Source: Hsuehochloa calcarea (lineage: Eukaryota; Streptophyta; Magnoliopsida; Poales; Poaceae). From it: 64,000 bases of DNA. This document shows, piece by piece, positions 22,218 through 33,150 of this stretch. The translations under genes were made by a program, and so were the position numbers. The notes beneath the pieces were generated by a model, which was not told where the DNA came from, made no database searches, and worked only from the letters and a program-made list of their open reading frames with translations. The stretch is from the NCBI GenBank assembly GCA_036346395.1, contig CM070613.1:22252818-22316817 (forward strand), in the 5' to 3' direction. Position 1 is the first letter of the stretch, and each line of letters starts with the position of its first letter.

Positions 22218-23354
22218 CTTTGGTGTGTCAAGGAATCCACAACATATGTAGATTTATAAAGTAGACAAGAAACTAAATATAATGAGAATGGGGCCCAGCT
22301 AGGTTCAAGCTACATAGAAAATGGTGACCAAATCGAAAATTCCCAACCAAATTCTCTTTTCATTAGTCATAAAATTATCAATAAGATTGAAATACTGAAT
22401 ATCTGTGAAGATTTGGTATGTCGATCCTTGTGATATCCTCAAATAGGTAGTATGAAAACAAGGTTTTTACTTCAGCCTATCATTTATAATGGAGCGTCAT
22501 CTTTACTGCTCATAAGAACTACATGCTGAGACGACAGTACTTGAAACCCATAAAAACAGCTAACTAAAGATTCAGTTACAGGGCTATACTACGGATACCT
22601 TTCATGATGGCATCCTACCAATCGAGCATCAAAATTTCGAGTAAGCAAGCTAGCAGTATGAGTTTTGAATAAAAACACTGTAGAAAAGGCATGGTATCAT
22701 TCTGGTTCTAAACAAAATAAAATAGAATTTCGGAAGACCCAAAATGATGAGATTACTCCTAAGGAAACATGAATTAGAATTACAATGTGGTATGTATTTA
22801 CGGACTTACCTACTTGCACTTTTTCATGAGCATCCTCGTCGCCATGTAGAAGCAACTAAATTTTGCATCCTGCAATTGGTTCCGCATAGAGGAAGTCATC
22901 CAAAATTAGCTTCCAATGCAACAAACAAAAACAGAGAGGGGCTCAACAATACATGATGGAAGAAAGGGGAGGAGAACGTCATTGCGAGGAGGCAGAACGA
23001 CAGAGATGGTTGATTCAGAAACTCTTTTTCATCCCAAAGTGGCAACACCGACAGTCGTCACTGCTTCCTACTGGCTACTCTTTGACCTACTAGTACTATG
23101 CCACCGGCCCAAAGTGGCAACGCCGACGGCCATCGCTGCCTCCTCTTGGCTACTCTTTGACATACTATACCACCGATCCGATTCGCATCAGCACCAATCC
23201 ACAACCACAACATTGTTCCCCAAAGATTTTGAACCACGATGCCAACAACCGATTCGCATCAGTGCCAACCCATAACCACAACACTGCTCCCCAAAGAAGA
23301 AGGTTGTGGCTGCGACGGCGAGGAGGAAGAACATAATGAGGCTTTGGTGGGGCG
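22218..23354. other. Intergenic, with two small tandem duplications
   Basis: No gene recognised. At 23034-23178 a unit of about 72 bp starting CCCAAAGTGGCAAC is present twice. From 23178 to about 23300 a second unit starting CCGATTCGCATCAG, about 71 bp, is present twice. The stretch ends at the GGGCG target site of the copia element. Confidence 0.6.
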
Positions 23355-23564
23355 TGAAAAGAAGAGAAGTAGATTGGTTGAGAGAGAACCCGTCAATTGG
23401 ACCCTCCTGTTGTTCTGATTTTATATTCATAGTATTATGTATGTTACCGTATTGGCTACAGGCTGTTTCGGTGATAACCGAATACAGAGACAGATTACAG
23501 GAGAAGGTTAGAATACAAACTAACTCTATCTCTAAGAATCAAATATACAACTCTATCTTTAACA
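23355..23564 (-). repeat. 3' LTR of the Ale-type copia element
   Basis: 210 bp, TGAAAAGAAG to TCTTTAACA, preceded by GGGCG and followed by the polypurine tract on the inner side. Confidence 0.93.
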
Positions 23565-23571
23565 TCCTCTC

Positions 23572-24330
23572 TCAATCATAATAGAGAAGATTGAGATTGC
23601 GACTTAAGCCTGCAAACTGATGTACAGGAAGTGGCTTGGTAAAGATATCGGCACTTTGATCTTGAGACGAAATAAATCGTATCTCCAAAGCTTTGAGCGC
23701 AACTCTTTCTCTGACGAAGTGATAATTAACCTCAATATGTTTGGTTCTAGCATGGAAAACAGGATTGACAGAGTGGTAAGTGGCACCTAAATTGTCGCAC
23801 CACAAACATGGTGGCTAGAACTGAAAAATGCCAAGTTCTCCTAGCAAGGACTGAATCCAGATAACTTCTGCAATTGCATTAGCCAATGCCTTGTACTCTG
23901 ATTCCGTACTAGACCGCGACACTGTGGCTTGTTTGCATGAGCTCCATGAAATCAAATTTGATCCAAAGTACACTGCATAGCCTCCAGTGGAACGCCGATC
24001 ATCGGGGCAGCCCGCCCAATCAGCATCTGAAAATGCGCTCACCAATGTTGAAGACGACTTAATGGTCTTCAGTCCAACCGAAGAGGAATACTTTAGATAT
24101 CTAAGAATGCGCTTCACAGCTGCCAAATGCTGAGTTGTAGGTGCACTGAGAAATTGACAAACTTTGTTCACGGAATAAGAAATGTCAGGCTGTGTCAGCG
24201 TCAGATACTGAAATGCCCCTACAATGCTTCTGTAAGCCGTGGCTTCTTGAGCTGATAGAGCAGTCCCCTCAGTCTTGGATAGTTTTTCAGTGGTGGCCAT
24301 GGGTGTGTTCACCAGTTTGCATCCACTCAC
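23572..24330 (-). pseudogene. Copia RNase H
   Basis: The minus-strand frame 23815-24330 contains the end of RT and RNase H: SIVGAFQYLTLTQPDISYSV, AFSDADWAGCPDDRRSTGGY and SSTESEYKALANAIAEVIW. A stop near 23818 separates it from the terminal part (23572-23805), which holds WCDNLGATYHS, ARTKHIEVNYHFVRE and QSADIFTKPLP. Catalytic Asp and Glu positions (SDAD, SESE-type) are still readable. The polypurine tract follows immediately. Confidence 0.85.
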
Positions 24331-25633
24331 ATGAGCTCTCTCAAGCAGGTCACTGATGTACTTTCGCTGAGTTAGAAGTAGCCCATTCGGTTTCTTCTGA
24401 ACCTCAATACCTAGGAAGTAGTGTACTTCACCAAGATCCTTGATAGCAAAATCTTCTTGCAGCTACTCAAGTAATCTCTTTGTGACCTGTGGAGAGGAGC
24501 CTGCTACTATTATGTCATCAACATAAACTAGCATATACATAGTGTCTCCATGCTGATTATAAACAAAAAGTAAAGCATCAGCCTTGGAGGGAATAAAATG
24601 CAGCTCCTGAAGCTTAGAACTTAGGCGAGAGAACCAGGCTCTTGGCACTTGCTTCAGGCCATATAATGCCTTTTTTTAACTTGCAAAGATGATGAGGATG
24701 AGTAGCATGTATATATCCTGGAGGTTGTCGCATATACACCTCTTCTTCAAGAACACCATGTAAGAAGGCATTTTGTACATCAAGTTTACAAAGGGTCCAT
24801 CCTTTAGACACGGCTAGAGACAACACAAGCCGAACAGTTGTTGGTTTTACCACCAGGCTAAATGTGCCGTCGTAGTCAATACCTTGGCGTTGTTTGAACC
24901 CCTTTGCTACCAACCTTGCCTTATACCGATCTATTGATCCATCAGCCTTTCTCTTGAGTTTAAAAACCCATCGACAATCAATGATGTTATGTTGCCGAGA
25001 AAAGGGAACTAGCTGTCGTGTCTCATTTTTTAGCAAGGCACTGTATTCGGCGTCCATAGCGTTCTTCCATCTCTCATCTCCAAGGGCCGCCTGATATGTC
25101 TCCGGCTCCACTGCTGTAACTGAGAAGGCACCACGACAATACGGCATAGTGCCATCTGTTCGCTGCTTGGGCTGGCGAATGTTGTCGCGTAGACGGGTAA
25201 CCATCTGATGTACTCGGTCAGGTGTAGCTGGAGCTATAGGAGGTGGAAGAGAAGATGAAGATGAGGTAGCCGCCGGCAGTCCATGGGATGCTGTTGAAGA
25301 CGAGGTAGCCTCCGGCAGTCCAGGGGATGCTGGTACTGGCATAGTAGTGGATTGCTGCAAAACAGTGTGAGGTGACAAAATATGCTCATGCTCATTAGCC
25401 TGAAAATCACCCCCAATATCCTGACGTTGCAAAGAACAAGGAACAGAAGTATGTTGTGTTGGAATAGGAAGCAAAACAGGCTGCACAGAGGGTGCATTGG
25501 CCGGTGGAGAGGATATTTGAGAGAAAGGAAAAATGCTTTCATCGAAAATGACATCGCTAGAAATGTAAATGCGATTGGTCGAAAGATGTAAACATTTGTA
25601 GCCCTTATGAATTGGACTGTACCCAAAGAACAC
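24331..25633 (-). pseudogene. Copia reverse transcriptase
   Basis: The minus strand reads WKNAMDAEYSALLKNETRQL, RWVFKLKRKADGSIDRYKAR, LVAKGFKQRQGIDY, LCKLDVQNAFLHGVLEEEVY and MLVYVDDIIVAG. The last contains the catalytic YVDD. A run of seven A's near 24668-24675 shifts the frame between CKLKK and the following GLKQVPRAWF-type block, and a TAG replaces a Gln codon near 24462. The upstream part (25200-25633) is the Ser/Pro-rich linker between integrase and RT. Confidence 0.88.
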
Positions 25634-26443
25634 ACACTGAGAGGAACGAAAAGCAAGCTTGTGTTTGTTGTACGGTCAGAGATTCGGCCAGCATGCGCAA
25701 CCAAAAGTTCTAAGGGCAGAATAATCTGGATGGAGTCCAAGCAATCGGTGAAGTGGAGTATCAAGGTTGATGACCTTGCTAGGGGTTCAGTTGATGAGGA
25801 AACAGGAGGTAATGAAAGCCTCATCCCAAAATTGAATAGGGATAGTCGCATGAGCTAATAAGGATAGTCCATCGTCAACAATGTGCCTATGTTTACACTC
25901 GGCGGCACCATTTTGTTGATGCGCATGAGGACAAGAAACATGACGGGAGATGCCAACACGATTAAAGAAAGTGTGTAATTTGCGATATTCACCACCCCAA
26001 TCGGTTTGCATGCAAATTATCTTTTTAGCCAAGAGGCGCTCAACATGAGACTGAAATTGCATGAAAACATAGAACACTTCACTCCTATTTTTCAATAGAT
26101 AGATCCATGTGAATTTGCTAAAGGCATCAACAAAACTGACATAATATTTAAACCCACCCACAGAGGTAGGAGCAGGACCCCAAACATCAGAGTAAACAAG
26201 CTCTAATGGTGAAGAAAAAGTAGTGTTCGAAGAATAGTAAGGTAATTGATGACTTTTGCCTCTTTGACAAGCATCACAGACTAATGTTTGACTAGAGTTG
26301 CCAGAACATAGCAAATTATTGTGCGAAAGAACGTGCTGAATAATAGATGAAGATGGATGCCCCAAGCGACAATGCCATTGATCTCTAGTTGGTTTGACAC
26401 TGGAAAAGGCAGATTTCGGAACAGGAGCTTGGCTTGGAAGCAA
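25634..26443 (-). pseudogene. Copia integrase
   Basis: The minus-strand frame 25787-26443 has the zinc-binding H/C residues (WHCRLGHPSSSIIQH, then CDACQRGK). It also has the catalytic triad in context: YSDVWGPAP, QTDWGGEY and NGAAECKHRHIV. The C-terminal part continues to 25633 in another frame with GYSPIHKGYKCLHL. Confidence 0.88.
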
Positions 26444-26501
26444 GGGGTATAGTCCACCCTCACATCACCCGTGAAGTAGAACCGTCTTCGTGGATTGATC
26501 C

Positions 26502-27842
26502 TTAACAAAAAAAATAGTCAGGATGAAACTCAAAATAGGCATTGTTATCTTTAGAAAATCTGTGGACTGAAAGGAGGTGTCTAGAAGCCCTAGCTACATG
26601 AAGGATATTGTTCAGATCCAAATCAAGATGTGGGGTATGAAATTTCGAATGGCCAATGTGAGAGATGAGCATACCTGTACCATTGGCTGCATGTACTTGA
26701 TCCTTACCATGATACTTTTCCTTCACAGTGAACCGATCAAGATCGCTAGTGATGTGATCTGTGGCGCCGGTGTCGGTGTACCAATTTGCATCAACAACAT
26801 AGGATTGAGTGGCGGCGACAGCAGCTACACGACTATCTTCAGACTGATATGAATGGTCGAAGCGATGATAACACTTTAGTGCTACGTGCCCGACCTTGCC
26901 GCACACTTGACATGTAGGGCGATTACCACCGCCGGAGTTGTACTTTTACTGTCCACAACCTCCAGTGTTTGACGAGGACAACTAGTTGTTACGGCCACCA
27001 TGGCTTTTGCCTCGTCCACCACGATTGCCACGCGATGTTGAGTTTGTCGAGATTTGGTTCACCGTAGCAACCTGATTTTGTCCTTGGACCAGAAGGTTAT
27101 TTTGTTCAAGACGCATCTCAAACACCATGAAGTGAGCATACACTTCATTGAGTGAAACCGGCTCAACCCACGTGGTTAAAGACGTAATCAGTGGATCGTA
27201 GTCGTTGTCGAGGCCGGTGAAGAGATAGGTGGCGATCTCATCATCATTGAGCGGATGCCCAAGTGTAGCTAGTGTGTCGGCCAGATTTTTCACCTTGTTG
27301 AAATATTATGCTGCACTGATGTCCTTCTTCTGCAGGGAGGCGAGTTAGCGACGTACCTGCATCACCCGGGCCCTTGAGCTGCCGGATGAGAACATCTGAT
27401 CCAGAGCCTGCCAAACCTCTCGAGCAGTAGTCAACATAAGAACCTGTGCAAGAACATTCTCAGATAGAGATGAAAGAATTGCACTAAGGACCATTTGGTC
27501 CAATTGGAGCCACCGCTCATATGCCGGATTGGTCTCCATGACCACGCTGCCGTTTGTCGAACGTGTGATCATCTTCTCCAGCGCTTCCACCGATCCATCT
27601 ACATAGCCTAGGAGCTGTTGGCTACAGAGGTACGGCAGAAATCACGCTTTCCACAGGAGGTAGTTCTCCCTGCTCAATCTCACATTGATCAGATGTCCAA
27701 AGGAGGGAGCTGAAGGAGTTGGCAGGAGCCCGGCAGATGCCACAGCAATTCCAACCGTGACGGGAACAGATAGAGAACTAGAGCCAGAACCGGATCCTGA
27801 CATCATCACGGTTGTGGCAATGGATCGATGCTCTGATACCAT
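26502..27842 (-). pseudogene. Copia gag and protease
   Basis: The gag start region (27642-27842) reads INVRLSRENYLLWKA. UBN2-type blocks follow at 27345-27590 (TNPAYERWLQLDQMVLSAIL, AREVWQALDQMF) and 26982-27293 (LADTLATLGHPLNDDEIATY). The zinc knuckle CQVCGKVGHVALKC lies near 26880-26915. The protease has WYTDTGATDHITSD near 26775. Stops near 27641, 27343, 27307, 26980 and 26947 break the frame, several readable as CAA-to-TAA or CGA-to-TGA. Confidence 0.85.
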
Positions 27843-28065
27843 GAAAAGAAGAGAAGTAGATTGGTTGAGAGAGAACCCGTCAATTGGATCCTCCTATTGT
27901 TCTGTTTTTATATTCAGAGTATTATGTATGCTGCCGTATTGGCTACAGGCTGTTTCGGTGATAACCGAATACAGAGACAGATTACAGGAGATAGATTACA
28001 GGAGAAGGTTAGAATACAAACTAACTCTATCTCTAAGAATCAGATATACAACTCTATCTTTAACA
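27842..28065 (-). repeat. 5' LTR of the Ale-type copia element
   Basis: 224 bp, paired with 23355-23564. It carries an extra 14-bp tandem duplication (AGATTACAGGAG repeated). The primer-binding site adjoins at 27831-27841, and GGGCG follows at 28066. Confidence 0.93.
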
Positions 28066-29867
28066 GGGCGAACCACTCGATGTTCTAACAGCCGATGAAG
28101 TCATGCTCGCGTGCGGCGATGACAGAGACTCAAGGACGGCGAGGTACCGGATCGTGGGAGAAGTAGGGAGGATGAGAGATAAATCACACGATGGAACGGT
28201 CGGGGGAGGAACGAGAATTCAAGATCATACCATGTTAACCTTGAGATGTTGTGCCACCTTGAGCACGAGGCAGATGTTGTGGTTGAGCACATCCAATGCC
28301 GTCAGGATGGGCGTGAGACCATGGCAAGAGCGAGATATGCTCACAGTGCAGTAAGCCAGCTAGGGATGAGCAGTTGGTAGAGGTGCGCATGTGAAGGGGG
28401 GTCCAGTGCGACATGGTCTCGCACCGCGTGCTTGCGGTGGAGTAAGCCGGCTACGGATGAGCAGTTGGTGGAGGTGCACGCGAGGGCACGCCAAGGGGGC
28501 TCCGACGCGGCACTGGGAGACGATGGTGGTGGCCCACCGCACACGGGCACGCTGCCCTTCCTTATTTCTCGGATCTTATGCATCTCAGATCTGGACATGT
28601 GACTCCGCTCCTCGACAAATCGCTACCTCCTCTCATCCCTCCTAGCTAGATGTCACCTCATCCTGGCTTAGCGTGGAAGGGAGCACACGATGGCAGCATC
28701 GCTGGAGGTGATGGGCGAGGGGCGATTGTAGGGGGAGTGTGGCTCGGGAGTGAGGGTCGGTGTGGCGCACAGCGACGGACAGGATCATCGAGGCGAGGGA
28801 TGCGCGGTGGTGGTTGAGGGCAGGGCGGATGTGCGAGGGTGAGAGTGGTGAGCGAGGGTGGCACGACGAGGGCTGCGTGGTGGATGAGAGTGATGGGGAG
28901 CGGTGCGCATGCGAGGGACGGACAAGGCAGTCGTTGTGCCGGCGAGGGTGTGGTGGATGCGAGGGATGAACGGGCGGCAGCTAGAGGACCTAGGGGCAGG
29001 GGGCAAGGCGGTAAGCGAGGGCGGCGCGGTGGCAAGAGATGGGGTGAGGCGTGAATGCAAGGGACGGACGAGGTGGTGGACAAAGTACGAGCGGACAAGG
29101 GAGGCCGGGTGGGAGAAGATGCTTTTTTGACGTAGGGTGGTGTTTTTTTTCAATCTTAGGTGGGGTGACACAATTCTTCACTGCATGGGCTAAACCCCAT
29201 TCTTTATTAGTTTTATTAGTTAAGACAAACTTCATATCTGAAAATTTCTTTCAAATTTTGGAACATACATGCGTATCTACCTAGCTAACTACTAACTTGG
29301 ATGTGAATCTTCCTCGCAAAACAAAAAAAATGGATGTGAATCTCTTCTCTTGCGTAGGAAATTTTGAATTAGCATTTTCTTTTTCTTTTTTTTCCTTCGT
29401 ATGAAAAACAACATTTTCTTCATGAGTTACATGACTCACTGAACAGTCTGATCTGATGTCTGACGGGCTGAGAAGCAGCTTTGGACTGTGGATGTACTGT
29501 CCTACCGGAAGCGCTCGATTGGGCCGGGCTAAGTAAAGCCCAAATGAAAGAAGTATAAATGGGTGGGGCAAGGCCCACGTCCCGGTTGCAATGCGTCGTA
29601 ATTTCCGTTTGATGTTTTCTCCCTGCAAGTTGCCGGACGTTAGTTATTCCAAAATAACTGATTCTACGGTGATGAAGAAGCACAAGTAACTTAGGGTATG
29701 TACACTTATATATAGGTGTTTAAAAGGAGAACATAGCCGCATCATCATTATCAAGTAGCTATGTAAAGTCATTTCCCTTAATGCAAACATGTCTTTTTGT
29801 AAGTGCTCAGATAATTGTATTAATTTTTTTTTTATTAAAACAGGTTATATATATATATATATATATA
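28066..29867. other. GC-rich unrecognised region, with a (TA)n tract at the end
   Basis: The first 1.1 kb is CpG-rich with overlapping open frames on both strands (for example 28658-29098), all low-complexity and none with a recognisable domain. A 91-bp duplication starting AGTAAGCC lies at 28350 and 28441. From 29100 the sequence becomes AT-rich and featureless. A (TA)n run occupies 29845-29867. It may include a decayed captured gene fragment, but I cannot name it. Confidence 0.4.
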
Positions 29868-30239
29868 GGATAAATACTTTCTACTCCCGGGTGTAGTTAC
29901 TCCCACCTCTGATATACCACTTAAAAGAACTTGACATACTCCTTTATCACTTTGGGTATACTCATATACTAATTATAAGATATTCCAATGCGAACCACAT
30001 GAAAAATTTGTAAGAAAGTCCTTAGTTTTTAGCATATTTTGTAAATACCTTCATATTTGCACTAAAAAGGAGTATGTCTAAAAATTTGTACATACCACCC
30101 CTGAAAATGTGTGAATACCACCTATGTGGTCTTATATACTCGTATACTTCACATACATACTCTCGGTTGCACAAGATACTCTCTACATTGTGAGATACGG
30201 AATATGGAGTAACTACTCCCGGGAGTAGGAAAAAGGCTT

Positions 30240-30241
<2 letters not shown>
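29868..30241. mobile_element. MITE inserted in a (TA)n microsatellite (Micron-like)
   Basis: A 374-bp segment sits between two (TA)n runs (29845-29867 and 30242-30272). Its ends form an inverted repeat of about 36 bp: CTACTCCCGGGTGTAGTTAC on the left (29881-29900) and, inverted, CTACTCCCGGGAGTAGTTAC on the right (complement of 30209-30228). It has no coding capacity. In rice, Micron elements are known to be flanked by (TA)n. The placement matches that behaviour, but identity to Micron is inferred, not checked. Confidence 0.7.
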
Positions 30242-30272
<31 letters not shown>

Positions 30273-30276
<4 letters not shown>

Positions 30277-30994
30277 CTGCTAAGCACGGGTGTCTAATTA
30301 AACACCGATGCTACAAAATAAACACGTTATCTATCCTATGTGGTAATAAAAATTAATTTTTATTTGCTAAGGTTCTCTCTAAGCAGTTGCATTGTATCGT
30401 ACTCTTACTGTCACAATGCACACACACAATCGATCTCGTGGCATAGGAAAGAAGGAAGCAGCAGAAGCACTGAAAATTGGCACTCCAGTTTCCCTCTAGG
30501 ATTTAATTTTCTTAAAAAATGATTTCAGGTAGGATTTCCTTCTCAATCCTATGTTTCGTTTCTGAAGTGCAATGCTATGTTTTTTTTTTTTTTGGAGGAA
30601 GAAGTGAGTGCTCTTCGTGCTGAAGCACTTGCTTGTAGGGAGTAGGTATACGATATCAGGATGATCTCCATGGAAGGCAAATTGTCGACATATTCTTTGA
30701 ATCCTGTTAATCTCTGGCACTCAAGAGGTGATCGTAGATCTGGGATAGCGGCAATTCTGATGGAAATCCAAGAACTTGGTGTTGTATTCTCCTATTGATG
30801 TTGTTCAGGTAAGGCGGATGACGAGCTCGGGTACACAATTCTGCGCCAAGCAAGCTTCCCCAACTAGAGCACTGTGTTCATGGTCTGATCAGGCACCAGT
30901 CTTCCTGCTGCAATGCTTGCAGCATAGAGAATCGCTCTTGATCTAGAAAAGAGGAAGCATAACATGATGACCTAAAGTTTACTTGTGTAAATTC
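30273..30994. other. Intergenic, nothing recognised
   Basis: AT-rich sequence with a T run near 30580. I see no convincing gene. The stretch ends at the AATTC target site of the gag-only element. Confidence 0.5.
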
Positions 30995-31590
30995 TGTTGG
31001 GAATCACTCCCTCTCGCTTGGTGTTTTTCACAAACACTCACTACCCTGAGTTTTTCCTCTGGTGGACACGAGTACAGGGACTGGACAACACACACACATA
31101 CAGCTGATTTGTTGACCCAGGCTATACAGCCCTCATCGTTTTGTTTCATATATAGACTCAAACATACAAGAGAATAACAACCGTCAGAGCCGTTCCGCCG
31201 TAACTCACGCCATGATCCGAACTAATGCAACGTGCAAAGACCATGCATGCAAGTCAGGACCTAGCCTCAATTTCGCATCATGGCCCTTTGATCCGGACTA
31301 GCAGTACACCATGCATGCACTTCCTATTTTAACTAGCTAGCATGCATATCTCATGCGACTCATGTTGCACGCCTCGCATTTATTAGGCGCCCGATCCGCC
31401 GCCAAGACAACTCGATCCACACGACCCAACAGCCACCATAGCTTGAGCGCTTCCCACGCATCGTCGTGATAGTTCTCTTGGCACCACACACGGCTGTAAT
31501 GCAACTTCCTATGCTAGTACATATTCTTGACTACATGCACATGAATAAAATAAACATGCATATGCACTAATGACAAGATTATAGCTAACA
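30995..31590 (-). repeat. 3' LTR of the gag-only element
   Basis: 596 bp. Identical to the right LTR over most of its length, with differences concentrated in two short patches (about 31097-31135 and 31355-31415). Confidence 0.95.
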
Positions 31591-31623
31591 ATTACCCCCC
31601 TAATCTTGTCATCATGTCTCCAC

Positions 31624-32478
31624 TCACAGGAGAGCCGGCTCATCATCGCTTGATGCTGCGGCAAGTAGTGCAGTCTCATTCTCCTTCTTCTTCTCAGGAC
31701 ACTCATATGCAAAGTGCCCGAGATCTTGACAGTTGTAGCATTGTACTTTGCTTTTGTCTTTGCGCCCTTCGCCGCGGCCACGGCCACGACCTCCCGACGA
31801 GTCACGTGCTCTTGCCATGAGAAGTTGCTCCTCTGTTTGGACTTCTCGTCCTTTGAGCAGCTCTTCATGGGCCTTCAGTGACCCAATGGCCTCCTCCATG
31901 GCCATGTTATTGATGTCACTAAACAGCATCATCGAAGAAGCAACACTAACGAACTTGTTGGAGACGACTCGCAGCAACTTCTTCACGACGTACTTCTCCT
32001 CCATCGCATCGCCAAGTTCACGAATGCGCCCAACTAGCGTCGTGAACTTCCCCGCGAAATCATCCACAGACTCTGCATCACTCATCTTAAGGTTATCAAA
32101 ATCAGACCGCAAGGATTGGATCCTTGCCTCCCGGACACGCTCAACACCCACATGCATAGAGCGCAGCGCCGCCCACACATCAGAGGCGGTCTCCTTCTCT
32201 GCAACTCGCAGCAGCGTCTCATCGTCGATCGACTGCGAGATGATCGTCAAGGCCAGCTGGTCCTTGCTCTCATCGACAGCCCCGGACGCCTTCTCATGAT
32301 CAATAGCACCCCACGCGCCATTGGTTCGCAGGAGGTACTTCATCCTCATCGCCCACGCCGCGTAGTTCGTTCTTGTCAGCATCGGAAATGGAAGCCTCCC
32401 CGCCATCGTAGTCGTCGTCGAGTTGCCCAAGCCACTGCTCACAATGGCGTTGCTCGGTGAAGATCCATCGCGCGGCAT
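31624..32478 (-). CDS. Copia-type Gag, 284 residues, intact
   Basis: The minus-strand frame starts MPRDGSSPSNAIVSSGLG at 32478, about 30 bp inside the LTR and just after the primer-binding site, and stops at TGA 31626-31624. The frame stays open upstream into the LTR, but this is the first ATG after the primer-binding site. The N-terminal half carries copia gag (UBN2) blocks: LTRTNYAAWAMRMKYLL, AEKETASDVWAALRSMH and FDNLKMSDAESVDDFAGKF. An Arg/Gly-rich linker (GGRGRGRGEGRKDK) precedes the zinc knuckle CYNCQDLGHFAYEC. The C terminus is acidic. Such Gag forms the virus-like particle that packages the element's RNA. No stop or shift is seen. A nearby autonomous partner with the same LTR is not in this window. 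Confidence 0.9.
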   Translation of the reverse strand: MPRDGSSPSNAIVSSGLGNSTTTTMAGRLPFPMLTRTNYAAWAMRMKYLLRTNGAWGAIDHEKASGAVDESKDQLALTIISQSIDDETLLRVAEKETASDVWAALRSMHVGVERVREARIQSLRSDFDNLKMSDAESVDDFAGKFTTLVGRIRELGDAMEEKYVVKKLLRVVSNKFVSVASSMMLFSDINNMAMEEAIGSLKAHEELLKGREVQTEEQLLMARARDSSGGRGRGRGEGRKDKSKVQCYNCQDLGHFAYECPEKKKENETALLAAASSDDEPALL

Positions 32479-32510
32479 CGTCTTCGTCAGAACCTTGCTC
32501 TGATACCAAA

Positions 32511-33105
32511 TGTTGGGAATCACTCCCTCTCGCTTGGTGTTTTTCACAAACACTCACTACCCTGAGTTTTTCCTCTGGTGGACACGAGTACAGGGACTGG
32601 ACAACACACACACATCTGGTGATTTGTTGACCTGTGCTATCTGACCCTCATCGTTTTGTTTCATATATAGACTCAAACATACAAGAGAATAACAACCGTC
32701 AGAGCCGTTCCGCCGTAACTCACGCCATGATCCGAACTAATGCAACGTGCAAAGACCATGCATGCAAGTCAGGACCTAGCCTCAATTTCGCATCATGGCC
32801 CTTTGATCCGGACTAGCAGTACACCATGCATGCACTTCCTATTTTAACTAGCTAGCATGCATATCTCATGCAGCTCATGTTGCACGTCTCAGATTTATTG
32901 GCGCCTCCGATCCGGCGCCGCATGACTCGATCCACACGACCCAACAGCCACCATAGCTTGAGCGCTTCCCACGCATCGTCGTGATAGTTCTCTTGGCACC
33001 ACACACGGCTGTAATGCAACTTCCTATGCTAGTACATATTCTTGACTACATGCACATGAATAAAATAAACATGCATATGCACTAATGACAAGATTATAGC
33101 TAACA
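32511..33105 (-). repeat. 5' LTR of the gag-only element
   Basis: 595 bp, followed by AATTC. A minus-strand TATATATG box lies near 32663-32670 and would drive gag. The primer-binding site adjoins at 32493-32510. Confidence 0.95.
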
Positions 33106-33150
33106 AATTCCAAAAATTCGCAAGAAAATCCCCTCGTTCAAACCTCCCTA

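Larger units (their letters stand above)
23355..28065 (-). mobile_element. Complete Ty1/copia element (Ale/Retrofit type), inactive
   Basis: LTRs of 210 bp (23355-23564) and 224 bp (27842-28065) begin TG and end CA. They are flanked by a perfect 5-bp target duplication, GGGCG (23350-23354 and 28066-28070). Minus-strand GGTATCAGAGC next to the right LTR is the primer-binding site. GAGAGAGGA next to the left LTR is the polypurine tract. The 4.7-kb length, short LTRs and order gag-PR-INT-RT-RNase H fit the Ale/Retrofit lineage. By eye the LTRs differ at about 7 of 210 positions plus one 14-bp duplication. Several stops and a frameshift disable the polyprotein. Confidence 0.93.
30995..33105 (-). 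mobile_element. Gag-only LTR retrotransposon (TR-GAG type), structurally complete
   Basis: LTRs at 30995-31590 and 32511-33105 begin TGTTGGGAATC and end TAGCTAACA. They are flanked by a perfect 5-bp target duplication, AATTC (30990-30994 and 33106-33110). Minus-strand TTTGGTATCAGAGCAAGG next to the right LTR is the primer-binding site. GGGGGGTAAT next to the left LTR is the polypurine tract. The 920-bp interior is almost filled by one uninterrupted copia-type gag. There is no protease, integrase or RT. Elements of this design are known in plants as TR-GAGs and rely on pol from relatives. Open frame plus near-identical LTRs over most of their length suggest a fairly recent insertion. Confidence 0.95.

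Noticed and set aside
22740..23275. Plus-strand ORFs near the copia insertion
   Set aside because: They span tandem duplications and show no domain.
28658..29098. Minus-strand Pro-rich ORF
   Set aside because: Low-complexity, overlaps open frames on the other strand, no domain recognised.
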